Shown piece by piece: positions 1 through 10,556 of a DNA stretch of 64,000 nt. Origin of the DNA: Spongilla lacustris (taxonomy: Eukaryota; Porifera; Demospongiae; Spongillida; Spongillidae); assembly GCA_949361645.1 (NCBI GenBank), contig OX442415.1, positions 24,099,790 through 24,163,789 on the forward strand. The letters are read 5' to 3'. The notes beneath the pieces were generated by a model that saw nothing but the letters and a program-made list of their open reading frames with translations, did no database searches and was not told where the DNA came from. The translations under genes and the position numbers were made by a program. Position 1 is the first letter of the stretch, and the number at the start of each line of letters is the position of its first letter.

Positions 1-109
1 TGAGCCATGTTTCTTTTAAAATCCTTCCTGTTGTTCTGGTATACTTCAAACTTATCAATAATAACTACAGCTGTAACATCATGTGTCATTCTTCCTTTCT
101 CTAATTTAG

Positions 110-2100
110 GAGATATATTCCTTTACGTAATGACATCAGTGACATTAAAAAGAAGCTCATAACTCATTTTGAGGACTGCAGTCAGCACTTGTTGGATCTT
201 GATCAGGTAATATTTAAATGTATATGTACATGCGCACACACACAATATACCAGTATTATATATATTATGTCGTTATGCTATTTGAAAAAAATAAATACAT
301 GTATGTGCATATAAAATGGTGACACCAACCATTTTCTGAGTAACGAAATGTGTGTACTGATGATGTTTATTGCCCATACATACATATAATTGAAATTAGG
401 AGAGGGCACTATGATACACAGTTAAAAATGTTTTTCAATCCTGCTATGGCATAGAGACATTATCTGTTGCATTTTAGTTTGGATCGAATTTCTTGCGATA
501 TAAAAAAAAGCTTATCACTGAATCTACACTTGCAGGCTTCTCTGATTTTTATGATTTTTTGATGAGCTTGTTTGAGAAAACGTACCGCATATGGTGTTTC
601 CACTTTCAGCCCACACTAAAATGGTACTAGAGCACATAATCCCTTTGTTACTGTACTTCAAATCATCATCTCTCGTACAAGAAGATGTGTAGTAAATGTT
701 GACTATTCTGCGCAGTAGTAATGACCTGTATTTTGTGTATTGTATCAATTCTCCGTGTTTGTGATTATTTCCAACATGTGAGAGTAGTGATCATTGTATT
801 TTTCTATTTGTTGCTCCTTAATTAAGTTTAAGGAGGAAATTAAAATCATTAGATGACGGATTAATCACACCTACCTACATGTAGTCTAATTTAATTTGTG
901 TCAACAGCAAGCCTGTAATGTTATTTCACATAACATACACGTAGGATGACTCACTACTACAATAATGGTAGCAGCTTAAGTAGGCATTACCCCATTATGT
1001 TTAAGTTCACTGTCACTTGTTTTTATGTAATCAAGTGTTGAAGTTTCAATAGGTTGTCATAATTCTTCTTGATGCTATGTTAGCATTAGCAATTTCAATG
1101 CAACTTCAAAACAGTAACGATTCGCTTATTTTCAAAAAGCACATCTATAAGTTATTGCATGTTTTGAAGTAGAAATTAGTGATATTTGTAATTCCTTATG
1201 AATCATGTTGCAGCTTAAGTTTTTAGTGTCAGTGGAATTAGGATTGCAAGAAGGCATAATTAACTTCAAGATATTGTGACATTTGGTGCTTTTATCCTGG
1301 ATGTGTGATTTCTGTTGAAGTGTAATTGCGTATTAGGTAATCACAAAGCAAACATACATGTAATTTGCTAAGCACATCGATCATATAAATGTGCCACATT
1401 GTACTGTGACCTAATTCTAATTTGTAGTGGGAGAAGACCTATGCAGGACGCTTCCAAAGGGTGCAAGAGAACTTGAGTGTATCACTTGGTAATGCTTTAA
1501 GTGACACACCTATATCTCCTATGCAACACGTACAAGCTGAACCTATTCTGTTTCCAAGGTAAGACACTGTCCCGTTGATAATAATCTCTTATTCAAGCTG
1601 GGTCCTTTGAACCAGCATAATTGTTTTGCTGCACATGTAAGCTACTCAGTGATTGATGCATACAAATGTGCTTTTTGGCTTCATCATTGCATATTTCTGG
1701 ATTTACACGACAGTTTGAAGATCAGTGAATTGCAGCAGTCAACTGGAGAATGCTCCAAAACTGTTGAGCTGCAAAAGACAATGCTTGAAACACTCTCAAA
1801 TATGTAAGCTGATACTTTGTGTCTGCTGTGTGTATTTTATTGTTATACCATCTGAGATTCTACTGGCATGGACTTGTGTTGTATCCTGCATGGTAAAAAA
1901 TTGTCTTTATGTATCACAGTACTGAGTGTCAATTGCCATGGGAATTAAATGTGATCGCCATTGTCAATTAAAATAGCAATTGGCACTGTCATTTCCAAGT
2001 GAGATTCTACAGTTGTGTTCCCATTTCACTTTCTTCAATTCTCATTCCGTTTAGCATAAAATCACTTTCAGATGTTGCTGTTACAGCTGAACACCAATAA
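110..2100 (+). CDS. 3' exons of an unrecognised helical protein gene (copy A, intact)
   Basis: Four exons join in phase: 110-206, 1428-1558, 1714-1803 and 2055-2100, each bounded by AG acceptors and GT donors, ending in TAA. The encoded C-terminal 121 or so residues begin RYIPLRNDISDIKKKL, contain WEKTYAGRFQRVQENL and ISELQQSTGECSKTVELQ, and end SLSDVAVTAEHQ. They are rich in charged and heptad-like stretches, so helical or coiled coil is likely. I do not recognise the family. The 5' exons lie before the window. All joins are phase-compatible with no internal stop, and copy B keeps the same splice layout, which argues that the model is real. The stop codon overlaps an AATAAA that could act as polyadenylation signal. 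The gene is duplicated at 8687-11642, where it is broken. Confidence 0.6.
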
Positions 2101-3432
2101 ATTTAAAGACCTTTGTTCTTGTGAGATTAGGATCAACTGTACATCCATGCATACTTCTGTTTTTTGTATTTTATGTGTGTGTGTATGTGTATGTGTGATA
2201 CAGTGAACTACACTGAACTTCATCATAAATGCAATGGTGACTGTTAAACTTTGTAATATGCGATCCAAAATGCAAACTCATCAACAAGAATGATCGAGGT
2301 TCAATCACTGGCCAGTCCTTATTCTAGATGTGCTTGACATGATAGTATATGAATGACACCAAATCCAATCCGATCTGATTTGTTTGAGCTGTTGGCAGTG
2401 TAGCATCAGATCATATTCGCGAATCAACTTTTATGGATATACGACTCCTCTAAAATGACTCCCATGCAGGGGTTATTATCACCTTAGCCATCATCATAAT
2501 TGCACTGTATCCATGCTGCTAGAGATATCACATGGCTGATCGACTTGATTTTGATATACTATGTCCATTCAATAAATGTTGTAAATTAATCAGTGGACAC
2601 AATAATACTAAGTGGCTAACCATGTGTCAGGTAATACGGACCTTTTGCAACTGATACGCTCATGCAGCTGAATGACACTGAATAATTAGATCGTTCTGGC
2701 AGACACGCCTGAAGCAGATTTGCATACATGTACATGTACCTTTCTTTCTATGCAGGGTGACAAAAAAGTTGGCTCTGGCCAGTTTTATAAAAATGTGCAT
2801 GACCAGTTAACCGGCATGTAGCAATAACGTTGTGTATGTTCATGTATATATATATCCTGTGCGATGTTAGCGTCCTTAGGCTCCTTAGTAACATATACTT
2901 GTATGTTGTACTTGCATGTATAGCATGCACTGTACTGAACGGAAACCGTAATGACCCGTGCAATCGCCAGCGCCCGTAAGTGTGTATTCAGCTACTAAGT
3001 GCGTATTCATTTCACCCACCTAGCCTCGAACAAATAACAAAATTCGCTCCCAACATGCACCAATTAAAGTTATACGATTCACTGAAAAAACATTAATCAT
3101 TGTACGAGATTCACGTATTATAATTTGATTGGCACCTGAGTCTAAAATGTACGCACAAATTGCAAGTTTGAACTGAAAAACATGAGACACTGACATCATG
3201 CAGATTAACTCAGCAACATTATAAGCTGACAATATATACACGTACACATGCTGCATGTACTTTTAACAATATACAAGCTAGGGAAACTATTTTGTTTTGT
3301 GTTGTTTACTTTTACTTTCAAGATATTAAGATTTTTAAAAGCTTTTCATTGCTCTCTCCACTGAAGTTTTTGCAACAGAGGTGAGCTTGTTTGTATATTG
3401 CTTAATATTTTTCAACTGTAATGTGCTAACGA
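2101..3432. other. 3' flank of the duplicated gene, no gene seen
   Basis: Non-coding so far as I can see, yet well conserved with 11643-12730 in copy B. The best conserved block (about 2750-2830) begins after a pyrimidine-rich AG and could encode GDKKVGSGQFYKNVHDQL then a stop, so an alternative last exon cannot be excluded. Confidence 0.45.
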
Positions 3433-4073
3433 TGTCGTAGGAAATTCTGTCCCCCCCTTTCACTGTCCCCCCCCCCGGACATTTTTTCCTAGGCATGGCT
3501 GTCCCCCGGACAATTTTTCCTAGGTATCACTGTCCCCCCGGACAATGGTTCCTAGTAAAAAATGTCCGGGGGGGACATTTGTGCCTAGGAGAAAATGTCA
3601 CCCCTGGTAGAAATGTCCCCCCATTTCTCCTCGGCACAAATGTTCCCCCAAACATTCCCCGAGGGAATGCGCCCTTCAGTTTCGCGTGATTTATTAATAT
3701 AGCTTCAATTGAACGTTAAGATGGCAAATTTTTTAATTACGCCGATCGATACAAGAATAAAACGATGTACATGTACATACTTAAACGATGTCAGAAGTCA
3801 ATTAATTAGTTGAGCGACAGCAATTTTTGTCATCAATGTTAAAAAGCAAGCAAATTCAAGTCATCAATTAACACAATACAGCAGTAACCACAATACCATG
3901 TTTGATCAGTTCTGTAGCCAGACGCGGCCATTTCACAGTCTTCAGGTCAGCCCACTGTCACAAGTTTGTAATTGTCTCTGTACTGGACACAACTTCACTT
4001 GCATGTACTGACATACATGTGTAAAGAATACATACTATCTATTCCTGCGCTCTTTCTGCTGGTATGTTCTTAA

Positions 4074-4111
<38 letters not shown>

Positions 4112-4149
4112 ATCAAACTCATATGCAGAAATCCAGTAAAAGTGGTGGT

Positions 4150-4407
4150 GTTAAAAAGACGTCATGTCGAGAAAAGGACTGATTGGTGATGCAAAAAGCA
4201 AGGAAACTAGTTACAAGAAACAAGTTTTGGTAGGATCCTATATATACAACTATAACAGTCCTAAATTTGCAAATAGGCTTCTTACTGTGAGTTGTAGGAT
4301 CCTATATATAAACATACGTAGTTGTTTCAATTCCTTGCTTTTTGTATCAACAATCCTACATACCATCAATTACTTTCTCAATAGAGAAGTTTTGATTTAC
4401 TTGTACA
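4150..4407. repeat. Foldback MITE, nested, left end degraded
   Basis: The two halves are inverted relative to each other: GGTAGGATCCTATATATA faces TAGGATCCTATATATA, and AGCAAGGAAAC faces its complement. The right end (TTCTCAATAGAGAAG then TTTGATTTACTTGT) matches the ends of the foldback at 12751-13043, so the two belong to one family. The left terminus is lost next to a poly-G tract. Confidence 0.6.
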
Positions 4408-4439
4408 CCAGTCTCTATCACAGTGCCAAATCAAAATTA

Positions 4440-5830
4440 TCCACAGGGTGTATTCAACCCGGTGTACGCGTGTTTTACTGTTATGGAGGATACGCGGTGT
4501 ATACTTCGAATGCATAACGAGCGTATCTACTCTGTTACTCTTGCTATACACAATAGCTGTATAACGCACGATGCACATCGTGTATAACGTGAGTTTACAT
4601 TCTGCATACACTTGTTATACACAACGATTGTATAACGCGTGAGACATTAAGCGGAAAACGAGTGTACGCATACAGGTGTGAAATATGCGATGATCACTAT
4701 GAAATCACGTGGATCGATCACGCGGTGGCAGCTGGCAACTTCCATTCATTTACAGCGGTCATCAAAGAAGCTAAGATGTCAGTATCGATTCGCTGGACTA
4801 GCTGCTAGTGCAATGGACTCATCGAAGTATTTGTACTTGTGTGGGCCGGTATAATGATTGGTAAGTAAGATAAGATATTGTTTATTGACCGTTGTATTTC
4901 GTGCTTTGTAGCGTGGAAAACTGCGGTATAGAGCTTACACCCGATATATAGAAGATAGTGCACCGGTAAGACAAAGGTTTGGATCCTTTATTGTTACAGC
5001 TAGGCTGTTTCACGCATGTGCATGCGCGATTTAATACATCAATGTGTATTTGCAGGATGAAATCGTAAGTCATTGCTGCAAAAGGTTTAAACAGCAAACA
5101 GTAAGTCGCTTACAGAGTGAAGTTAAACAAACTGCCCCATGCAGCAGCATTCACAATCCGCTCTCAGCAAATTAAAGAGGACGGACAAAACAGCAAATCA
5201 ACATGGTATGGCAAGATTTATTTGTATAGGCATGCAGCTACGTTAACATCTTTTCTTTCATCTAGCATCTCTGACCGGGGAGCATATATGAACAACATAA
5301 GAGGCGGCGAAGGCAAAAATGCAGGAAGCAAGCAGCCAAGCGGGCACAAAGAGGAGTACAGAAAGAAAAAAAGAAGATACATTTGGCAACGTTCATGCAG
5401 CCACTTTGACTGAGCTGGAAAAGACTGAGAACTTCTATCTTTTATACCTGATTTCATCTGTACTGTATTCGTTTCGATATCACACAAGATAACTTGCAAT
5501 ATTAATAATGGTTATGGGACAATATGCGGTGATAAACGGAAGGCATGCCTGTGCTCAAGCATTACGGAGTTATACTGGTTGATTATAGCCTGCACTGTAC
5601 CAAAAAAAGGCTTGTTATCCACCCGTTATATGCGCGTTTACTCATGGTATCCTCGCGTCATACGCGGTTGTATACATAGTGCTATCCACCAACATTACAC
5701 CCGATCGGATGTCAGTCTCCTTCCACACGTTATCCACCGGTGTAAGCAGCATGTTTAGATTCACGTAAAACGCGTGTATACAAGCAGTATACACGCATTA
5801 TACATAGCTGGAAAACAACGTTTTGGCACT
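4440..5830. repeat. Degenerate inverted pair rich in GTATAACGCGTGTATACA-like words
   Basis: 4440-4680 and 5595-5820 are loosely inverted copies of each other, both built from words like TTATACAC, GTATAACG and ATCCACC. The 900 bases between them contain no recognised gene. This may be an older element nested inside the larger insertion. Confidence 0.35.
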
Positions 5831-6445
5831 GTGTATATATAGCTTAGTAGCTCTTTACTATCATCTTGAGTGAGGAAACTGGTGACAGAGTTATGTACTA
5901 CTTTAATGCTTTATAGATATGTAACTGAAAATGCATTATGCAATTTATGCTTACCCGATATCGGCCTTCCATCACTTCATGATCAAATGATGTTAGTCCA
6001 GTTTGAAAATCGCAGTTCAATATGCAGAGTGCACCATCCAGGCGTAGTTGTCCCAATTATCTAGTTCTGCATTAATAAGTTTGATCAGTGATCGCTGAAG
6101 CTGCGAACCAATGAACCTTTTCCCGCCTGCATTTTACGCGCGTCTAACATATAGAAAATTAGCCTCAAAGCTTTGGCCTAAACACAAGGACTTAATTAAA
6201 AAGGTCTAGGAATGTTTCTATGAAAGTATAAGTTATTGAGGGGAGGGGACACTTTTTCCAGGGGGGGGGGGGGGGGGGGGGGGGGGACTTTTTTTCCTAG
6301 GTAGAAGTGTCCGGGGGGACATTTGTACCTAGGAACGAATGTCCGGGGGGACACTTTTTCCAGGGGGACAGCCATTCCTCCGACAACGGCACTCGTCTTT
6401 GCCGATATATAATTTTATATGCGTGCACATGTACACGTACAGGCT

Positions 6446-6642
6446 TAGTTGGGCGTAGCCCGACCTTCGCGTATTGGCGGAAGGTCGGGTATCAAGCATC
6501 TGATAGCGTATGTGGGCTATTATCACATATATGTGCTATTATCACATATAGCCCACATACGCTATCAGATGGGTACAAATCCAGGTATAGGCTTGATACC
6601 CGACCTTCCGCCAATACGCGAAGGTCGGGCTACGCCCAACTA
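6446..6642. mobile_element. 197-base MITE with long terminal inverted repeats and 9-base target duplication
   Basis: Termini TAGTTGGGCGTAGCCCGACC and its complement extend into arms of about 60 bases with a short central hairpin. The direct repeat GTACAGGCT flanks it at 6437-6445 and 6643-6651. Copy B has a single GTACAGGCT at 13594-13602, which is the empty site. Nine-base duplications with long inverted repeats are typical of Mutator-like elements; the superfamily is inferred. A related end fragment is at 17048-17100. Confidence 0.9.
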
Positions 6643-7001
6643 GTACAGGCTTGCAAAATTACAATATCACTCGTGACGTGTGGCGGCGTTCTCAATCATG
6701 CATTGAAGAAAATGAATACTATAATTATTATACGTGTATACCCCAGCCCGCAGTATCATTCATTCCATGAATTTATGTGTGGTGTATGGAGTGCGATCAT
6801 CGCATTTCTATACAGTAGTGTTCTACAATGCTACATTTTAATCAAGCCTATAATTAGTTAATAACGAACCATGCATGCATACGCACGCGGAAATTTTTAG
6901 TTCTTAAAAGTGATCTGCATGCATGCATGCATACTGATAAATCCATTCCAGAAGGAAACCTAGAAAAGTAGTTTTTTTTTTTAAGTAAAAAAAAAAAAAT
7001 T

Positions 7002-7050
7002 CCCACGTGGGTTAACTAGTACGGTCATTGTAAACCACCGGATATAAAAA
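7002..7050 (+). promoter_or_regulatory. Lysozyme 1 core promoter: CACGTG palindrome and TATA box
   Basis: CCCACGTGGG (7002-7011) lies about 32 bases before TATAAAAA (7043-7050). The chosen start codon is 53 bases after the start of the TATA box. The same pair with similar spacing precedes lysozyme 2; lysozyme 3 keeps the TATA box only. Confidence 0.6.
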
Positions 7051-7095
7051 GCCCTGCAATGCGTGCCTGGCACTCACAATGCAAGTTGCTCCATA

Positions 7096-7638
7096 ATGCT
7101 CTTGATCTACCTTGCAAGTACTCTGGCTACGTGTACCTTTGTAGGGACCCACGCGGCCTTTAGTGGACCCTGCAATACGTATAAAGTTGAGAAACTGAAC
7201 GAGGGCTACTATCCGTGTGCGTATACCGATCCGGTTGGCCTTAGAACGGTTGGGATAGGATTCAACCTGGAGAAATCGGGCGCGCGGGCGCGAATTGCTA
7301 GCGTTGGTGCCAATTATGGCAAGGTCAAGAGCGGCTCTCAATGCTTAAGCGACGCTCAGATTCAGAAGCTGTTCTTGCAAGACATGCAGATCGCCGTCTC
7401 ATGTGTGTCAAGTTGGCTACCCAATTGGTCGTCGCTCCCGAGCGGTCCCAAGTCTGCTGTCGTCGACATGGCCTTTAACCTCGGTTGTGCTGGAGTGAAA
7501 AATTTTAAGAAAATGAAGGCCGCCCTGACACAGAATCCTCCTAACTACCCCGCCGCCGCTGCTGAGATGAAGAATTCGCGCTGGTGCTCACAGGTGAAAG
7601 GACGGTGTACGCGGGACGTCAAATGTATGAGGTCATGA
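7096..7638 (+). CDS. Secreted phage-type (GH24) lysozyme, copy 1
   Basis: A single exon of 180 residues. A hydrophobic leader (MLLIYLASTLATCTFVG) suggests secretion. The catalytic triad of T4-type lysozymes is visible with exact spacing: Glu in NEGYYPC, eight residues later Asp in YTDPVG, five later Thr in RTVGIG. FNLEKSGAR and VDMAFNLG are conserved blocks of this family in bacteria and some eukaryotes. About ten cysteines suggest disulphides. The function by family is hydrolysis of peptidoglycan, hence defence or digestion of bacteria. An upstream in-frame ATG used by the paralogues is CTG here, which favours this start, and so does the TATA spacing. Absence of introns in an intron-rich setting fits an old transfer from bacteria or phage, but this is inference. 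Confidence 0.9.
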   Translation: MLLIYLASTLATCTFVGTHAAFSGPCNTYKVEKLNEGYYPCAYTDPVGLRTVGIGFNLEKSGARARIASVGANYGKVKSGSQCLSDAQIQKLFLQDMQIAVSCVSSWLPNWSSLPSGPKSAVVDMAFNLGCAGVKNFKKMKAALTQNPPNYPAAAAEMKNSRWCSQVKGRCTRDVKCMRS

Positions 7639-7924
7639 ATGGATAATGTATATGCATGTGCTTTAGGTATACCGGTATATACCGGTATATAGTGCTGCTG
7701 ACTTTCATGTATATATCACTATAGATATTATAATTGTGACATGCATGCACTACATGAAGCCATGAAGGATCGCAGGCACAGGCAGGGCCGGTGAGAGCCG
7801 TATAGTGAGGCCCGGGGTAACAGAGAGTTTTATTAGCCCAGGTTAAGGTTAATAATACTATTATGGCGGGACAGTTTCAATTCCGCGAAAACTTATGTTT
7901 TATAGCATTATCGTGTTATCAAAA

Positions 7925-8165
7925 TGCTTAGTCTTGTTTGAATCGCTATATCTCCCGATCGAACGGTTAAAGCTATATGGACTTCCTATTTTCAACACTA
8001 CATACTACACCATTTCTCTATGGTATACCGGCGTTACAGTTTGGAATCTTGCACGTGCTCCTTGCCAATATTGCAACGTTCGATACCCCACCTGGTTCAA
8101 ACCCGCCTTAATTTTAGGTAAAAGTAATCAAATCGCTTCAAATTTGTATTGCAAGTAGAGAGGTC
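7925..8165. repeat. Half copy of the 61.6-kb foldback family
   Basis: The segment from TTCCTATTTTCAACACT through CAACGTTCGATACCCCA to GAGAGGTCCTAT matches one arm of the foldback at 61626-62449. The second arm and the terminus are missing. Confidence 0.7.
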
Positions 8166-8345
8166 CTATCATCTACTAGGAGTTACCTAATTCCATTGTT
8201 CTGGTGTACGTGAGTTCAAGACCCTTTACAACAGTAACAAAGGCATGGACTCACATATATAAGGTGCCAAGAGTAGATGCAGGTATTAGAACCAAGCAGG
8301 TACAATTAGAAATGACCTTCTTGATGATCTGCACCGCACAACCGT

Positions 8346-8368
8346 TTAACCCTAACCCTAACCCTAAC
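8346..8368. repeat. Interstitial telomere-like repeat (CCCTAA)n
   Basis: Three and a half perfect copies of the animal telomere hexamer. They lie between the two segmental duplication copies, close to the start of copy B. Confidence 0.75.
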
Positions 8369-9546
8369 TGTGCACTGTTAATCAGTGTAGGAGTAAACCT
8401 TTAATAACATAGCTCCTCCTCATTCACAATATCACATCCAAAAGCTTCTTTGAGTGGAGCTTTGCTGTTTAATATGCTTTGAACTCCGTTCAATAAACCC
8501 GTCTGCATAAGAGTGCAGTGGAGTCTAATTCAAATTTTTTGCTGCTTACACTGCTCTGAGCCATGTGTGTCTGGCATTGCTGTGGATGTGGTTATGTTTC
8601 TTTTCAAATCCTTCCTGTTGTTCTGGTACACTTAAAACGTATCAAATAACTAACATCATGTGTCATTCTTCCTTTCTCTAATTTAGGAGATATATTCCTT
8701 TACGTAATGACATCAGTGACATTAAAAAGAAGCTCATAACTCATTTTGAGGTGGACTGCAGTCAGCACTTGTTGGATCTTGATCAGTAACATTTAAATGT
8801 ATATGTACAATGTACATGCACACACACACAATATACCAGTATTATATATAAAATTTATGTCGTTCTGCTCGCTGTTATTTGAAAAAAAAAAGTATGTGCA
8901 TATAAAATGGTGACACCAACCTTTTCTGAGTAATAATATGTGTGGATGTTTATTGCCTGTACATACATGTAATTGAAATTAGGAGTTAAAAACGTTTTTC
9001 AATCCTATCTGTTCTCATTTCAGTTTGGATTGAATTTCTTGTGATATAAAAAAAGCTTATCACTGAATCTACACTTGCAGGCTTCTCTGATTTTTATGAT
9101 TTTTTGATGAGCTTGTTTGAGAAAACGTACCGCATATGGTGTTTCCACTTTCAGCCCACACTAAAATGATACTAGAGCACATAATCCCTTTGTTACTGTA
9201 CTTCAGATGATCACCTTTCGTACAAGCAGACGTGTAGTAAATGTTGACTACTCTGCGCAGTAGTAATGAACTGTATTTTCAATTCTCATTGTTTGTGATT
9301 ATTTCCAACATGTGAGAGTAGAGATCATTGGAAATTAAAATTAATAGATGACGGATTAAACACATCTACCTACATGTACATGTAGTCTAATTTAATTTGT
9401 GTTAACAGCAAGCCTGTAACGACTCACTAATGTTATTTCACATAACATACATGTACATGTTGGATGACTCACTACTACAATAATGGTAGCAGCTTAAGTA
9501 GGCATTACTCCATTATGTTTAAGTTCACTGTCACACTTGTTTTTAT

Positions 9547-10556
9547 CAGTGGCGGATCCGGGGGGGGGGGGGGGGGGGGGCGCACCGGGGGCACGTGCCC
9601 CCCCCCCCCCCCCCCCCCCCCCCATTCAATAATCCCACTATATTCACGTGACGTGGCACGTTACTCGTTCTTCAATAATCTGAGTGTTTTCAAGCGCACA
9701 CTGATGGCGGAGCGATCTGATCGGCCACGAGTAAGCTTAGCGTTCAATCACAGTGTAAAGCGCATATCGTTATTCATACCTAACCGCGTGTGGTTTGTGG
9801 ACTTTACATCAATTAGACTAATATCTATGATTAGACGGTATGATGTCGATCTGCAACATGTAGGTCCTGCGTTAAGTTAACATCGAACATTTGTTACCTG
9901 TAGCAGAGATGATATATTATATATTCACTGTAGTGTGCATATTTATCGCCATATAATCAGATCACTTGTAAAATCAAGTCCTCGTCTTATACAATAATAT
10001 TGTATAAGACGAGGACTTGATTTTACAAGTGATCTGACACGGTGACACCTATACATACTGATACAGACTGATTGCATGCAGCCTGCATACAATTTTCATA
10101 TGATTTCCTTACGTTGAAAGCAACCTCGTCCTCGAGCTCGGCGCCTCTTTTCATCACTATATCTGTATATCACAAGTAAAGTGAATCAAAATGAATATTT
10201 CATATGACTCAAATGAAGCACAATGTGCGATAGGTCCGGCGCACATGGCAGCATTTGCCGCAACCGATTAATTTTAGGTCCGAAACTATTTGCTCATCTT
10301 ACTGCACGGTGCAAATTCACTGCAAATACGTACACTTTTCTTGTAGTGCAATTTTAAATTGTACATATAAATAAAGCACTAAAACTAGCATAGTTTAAAT
10401 GCTTTAATACTTGGATAGTATCAAAAGCTTCCGCGCTTCGCGCGGGAGGGGGCATACCCCCCTCCCGCACCCACCCCCTTTTGGGGACCCACGCCCACTT
10501 TCTTATAACTTTGATTAACCATGCCCCCCTTTAAAAAATTCCTGTATCCGCCCCTG
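9547..10556. mobile_element. 1-kb hAT-like non-autonomous element
   Basis: The ends CAGTGGCGGATCC and the complement of CAGGGGCGGATAC are inverted, with TTTAT repeated directly at 9542-9546 and 10557-10561. Copy A shows the empty site near 1020-1030. CAG(T/G)GGCGGAT termini are typical of hAT elements, and five-base duplications are known for a hAT subgroup; both points are from family knowledge. No transposase reading frame was recognised. G and C runs (9560-9580 and 9598-9623) lie inside one end. Confidence 0.75.
9957..10037. repeat. Perfect 81-base palindrome
   Basis: Forty-base arms with a one-base centre, starting TCAGATCACTTGTAAAATC, with no mismatch seen. It is nested in the hAT-like element. 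Confidence 0.9.

Larger units (their letters stand above)
3433..6385. mobile_element. 2.95-kb element with GTCC-rich inverted ends
   Basis: Both ends carry an imperfect terminal inverted repeat: TGTCGTAGGAAATTCTGTCC at the left and the complement of TGTCGGAGGAATGGCTGTCC at the right. Inside each end lies a degenerate array of short units made of runs like GTCCCCCCGGACA and CCTAGG (3440-3690 and 6235-6385). Copy B at 12725-12740 has an uninterrupted sequence, so this is an insertion. A direct repeat of only ACG flanks it, so the target duplication is uncertain. No transposase was recognised inside; a 98-codon open frame at 5117-5413 has no known relative. A third copy of the same end sits at 14599-14731. 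A 37-base G run is at 4074-4110 and a 26-base G run at 6261-6286. Confidence 0.65.
1..7700. repeat. Segmental duplication, copy A
   Basis: Most of this stretch matches 8560-14598 in the same order and orientation: the exons near 110-2100, the 3' flank near 2750-3430 and the lysozyme with its promoter. The left end lies outside the window. Differences are mainly insertions: copy A carries an element at 3433-6385 and a 197-base MITE at 6446-6642 that copy B lacks, while B carries a 1-kb element in an intron. The match was found by eye; percent identity was not computed. Confidence 0.9.

Noticed and set aside
6307..6861. A 184-codon open frame
   Set aside because: It runs through the GTCC-rich element end and the 197-base MITE, so it cannot be an ancestral gene.
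8070..8115. GGTTCAAACCC resembling a tRNA T arm
   Set aside because: The word is part of a repeat family (also at 61840 and 62230) and has no tRNA fold.
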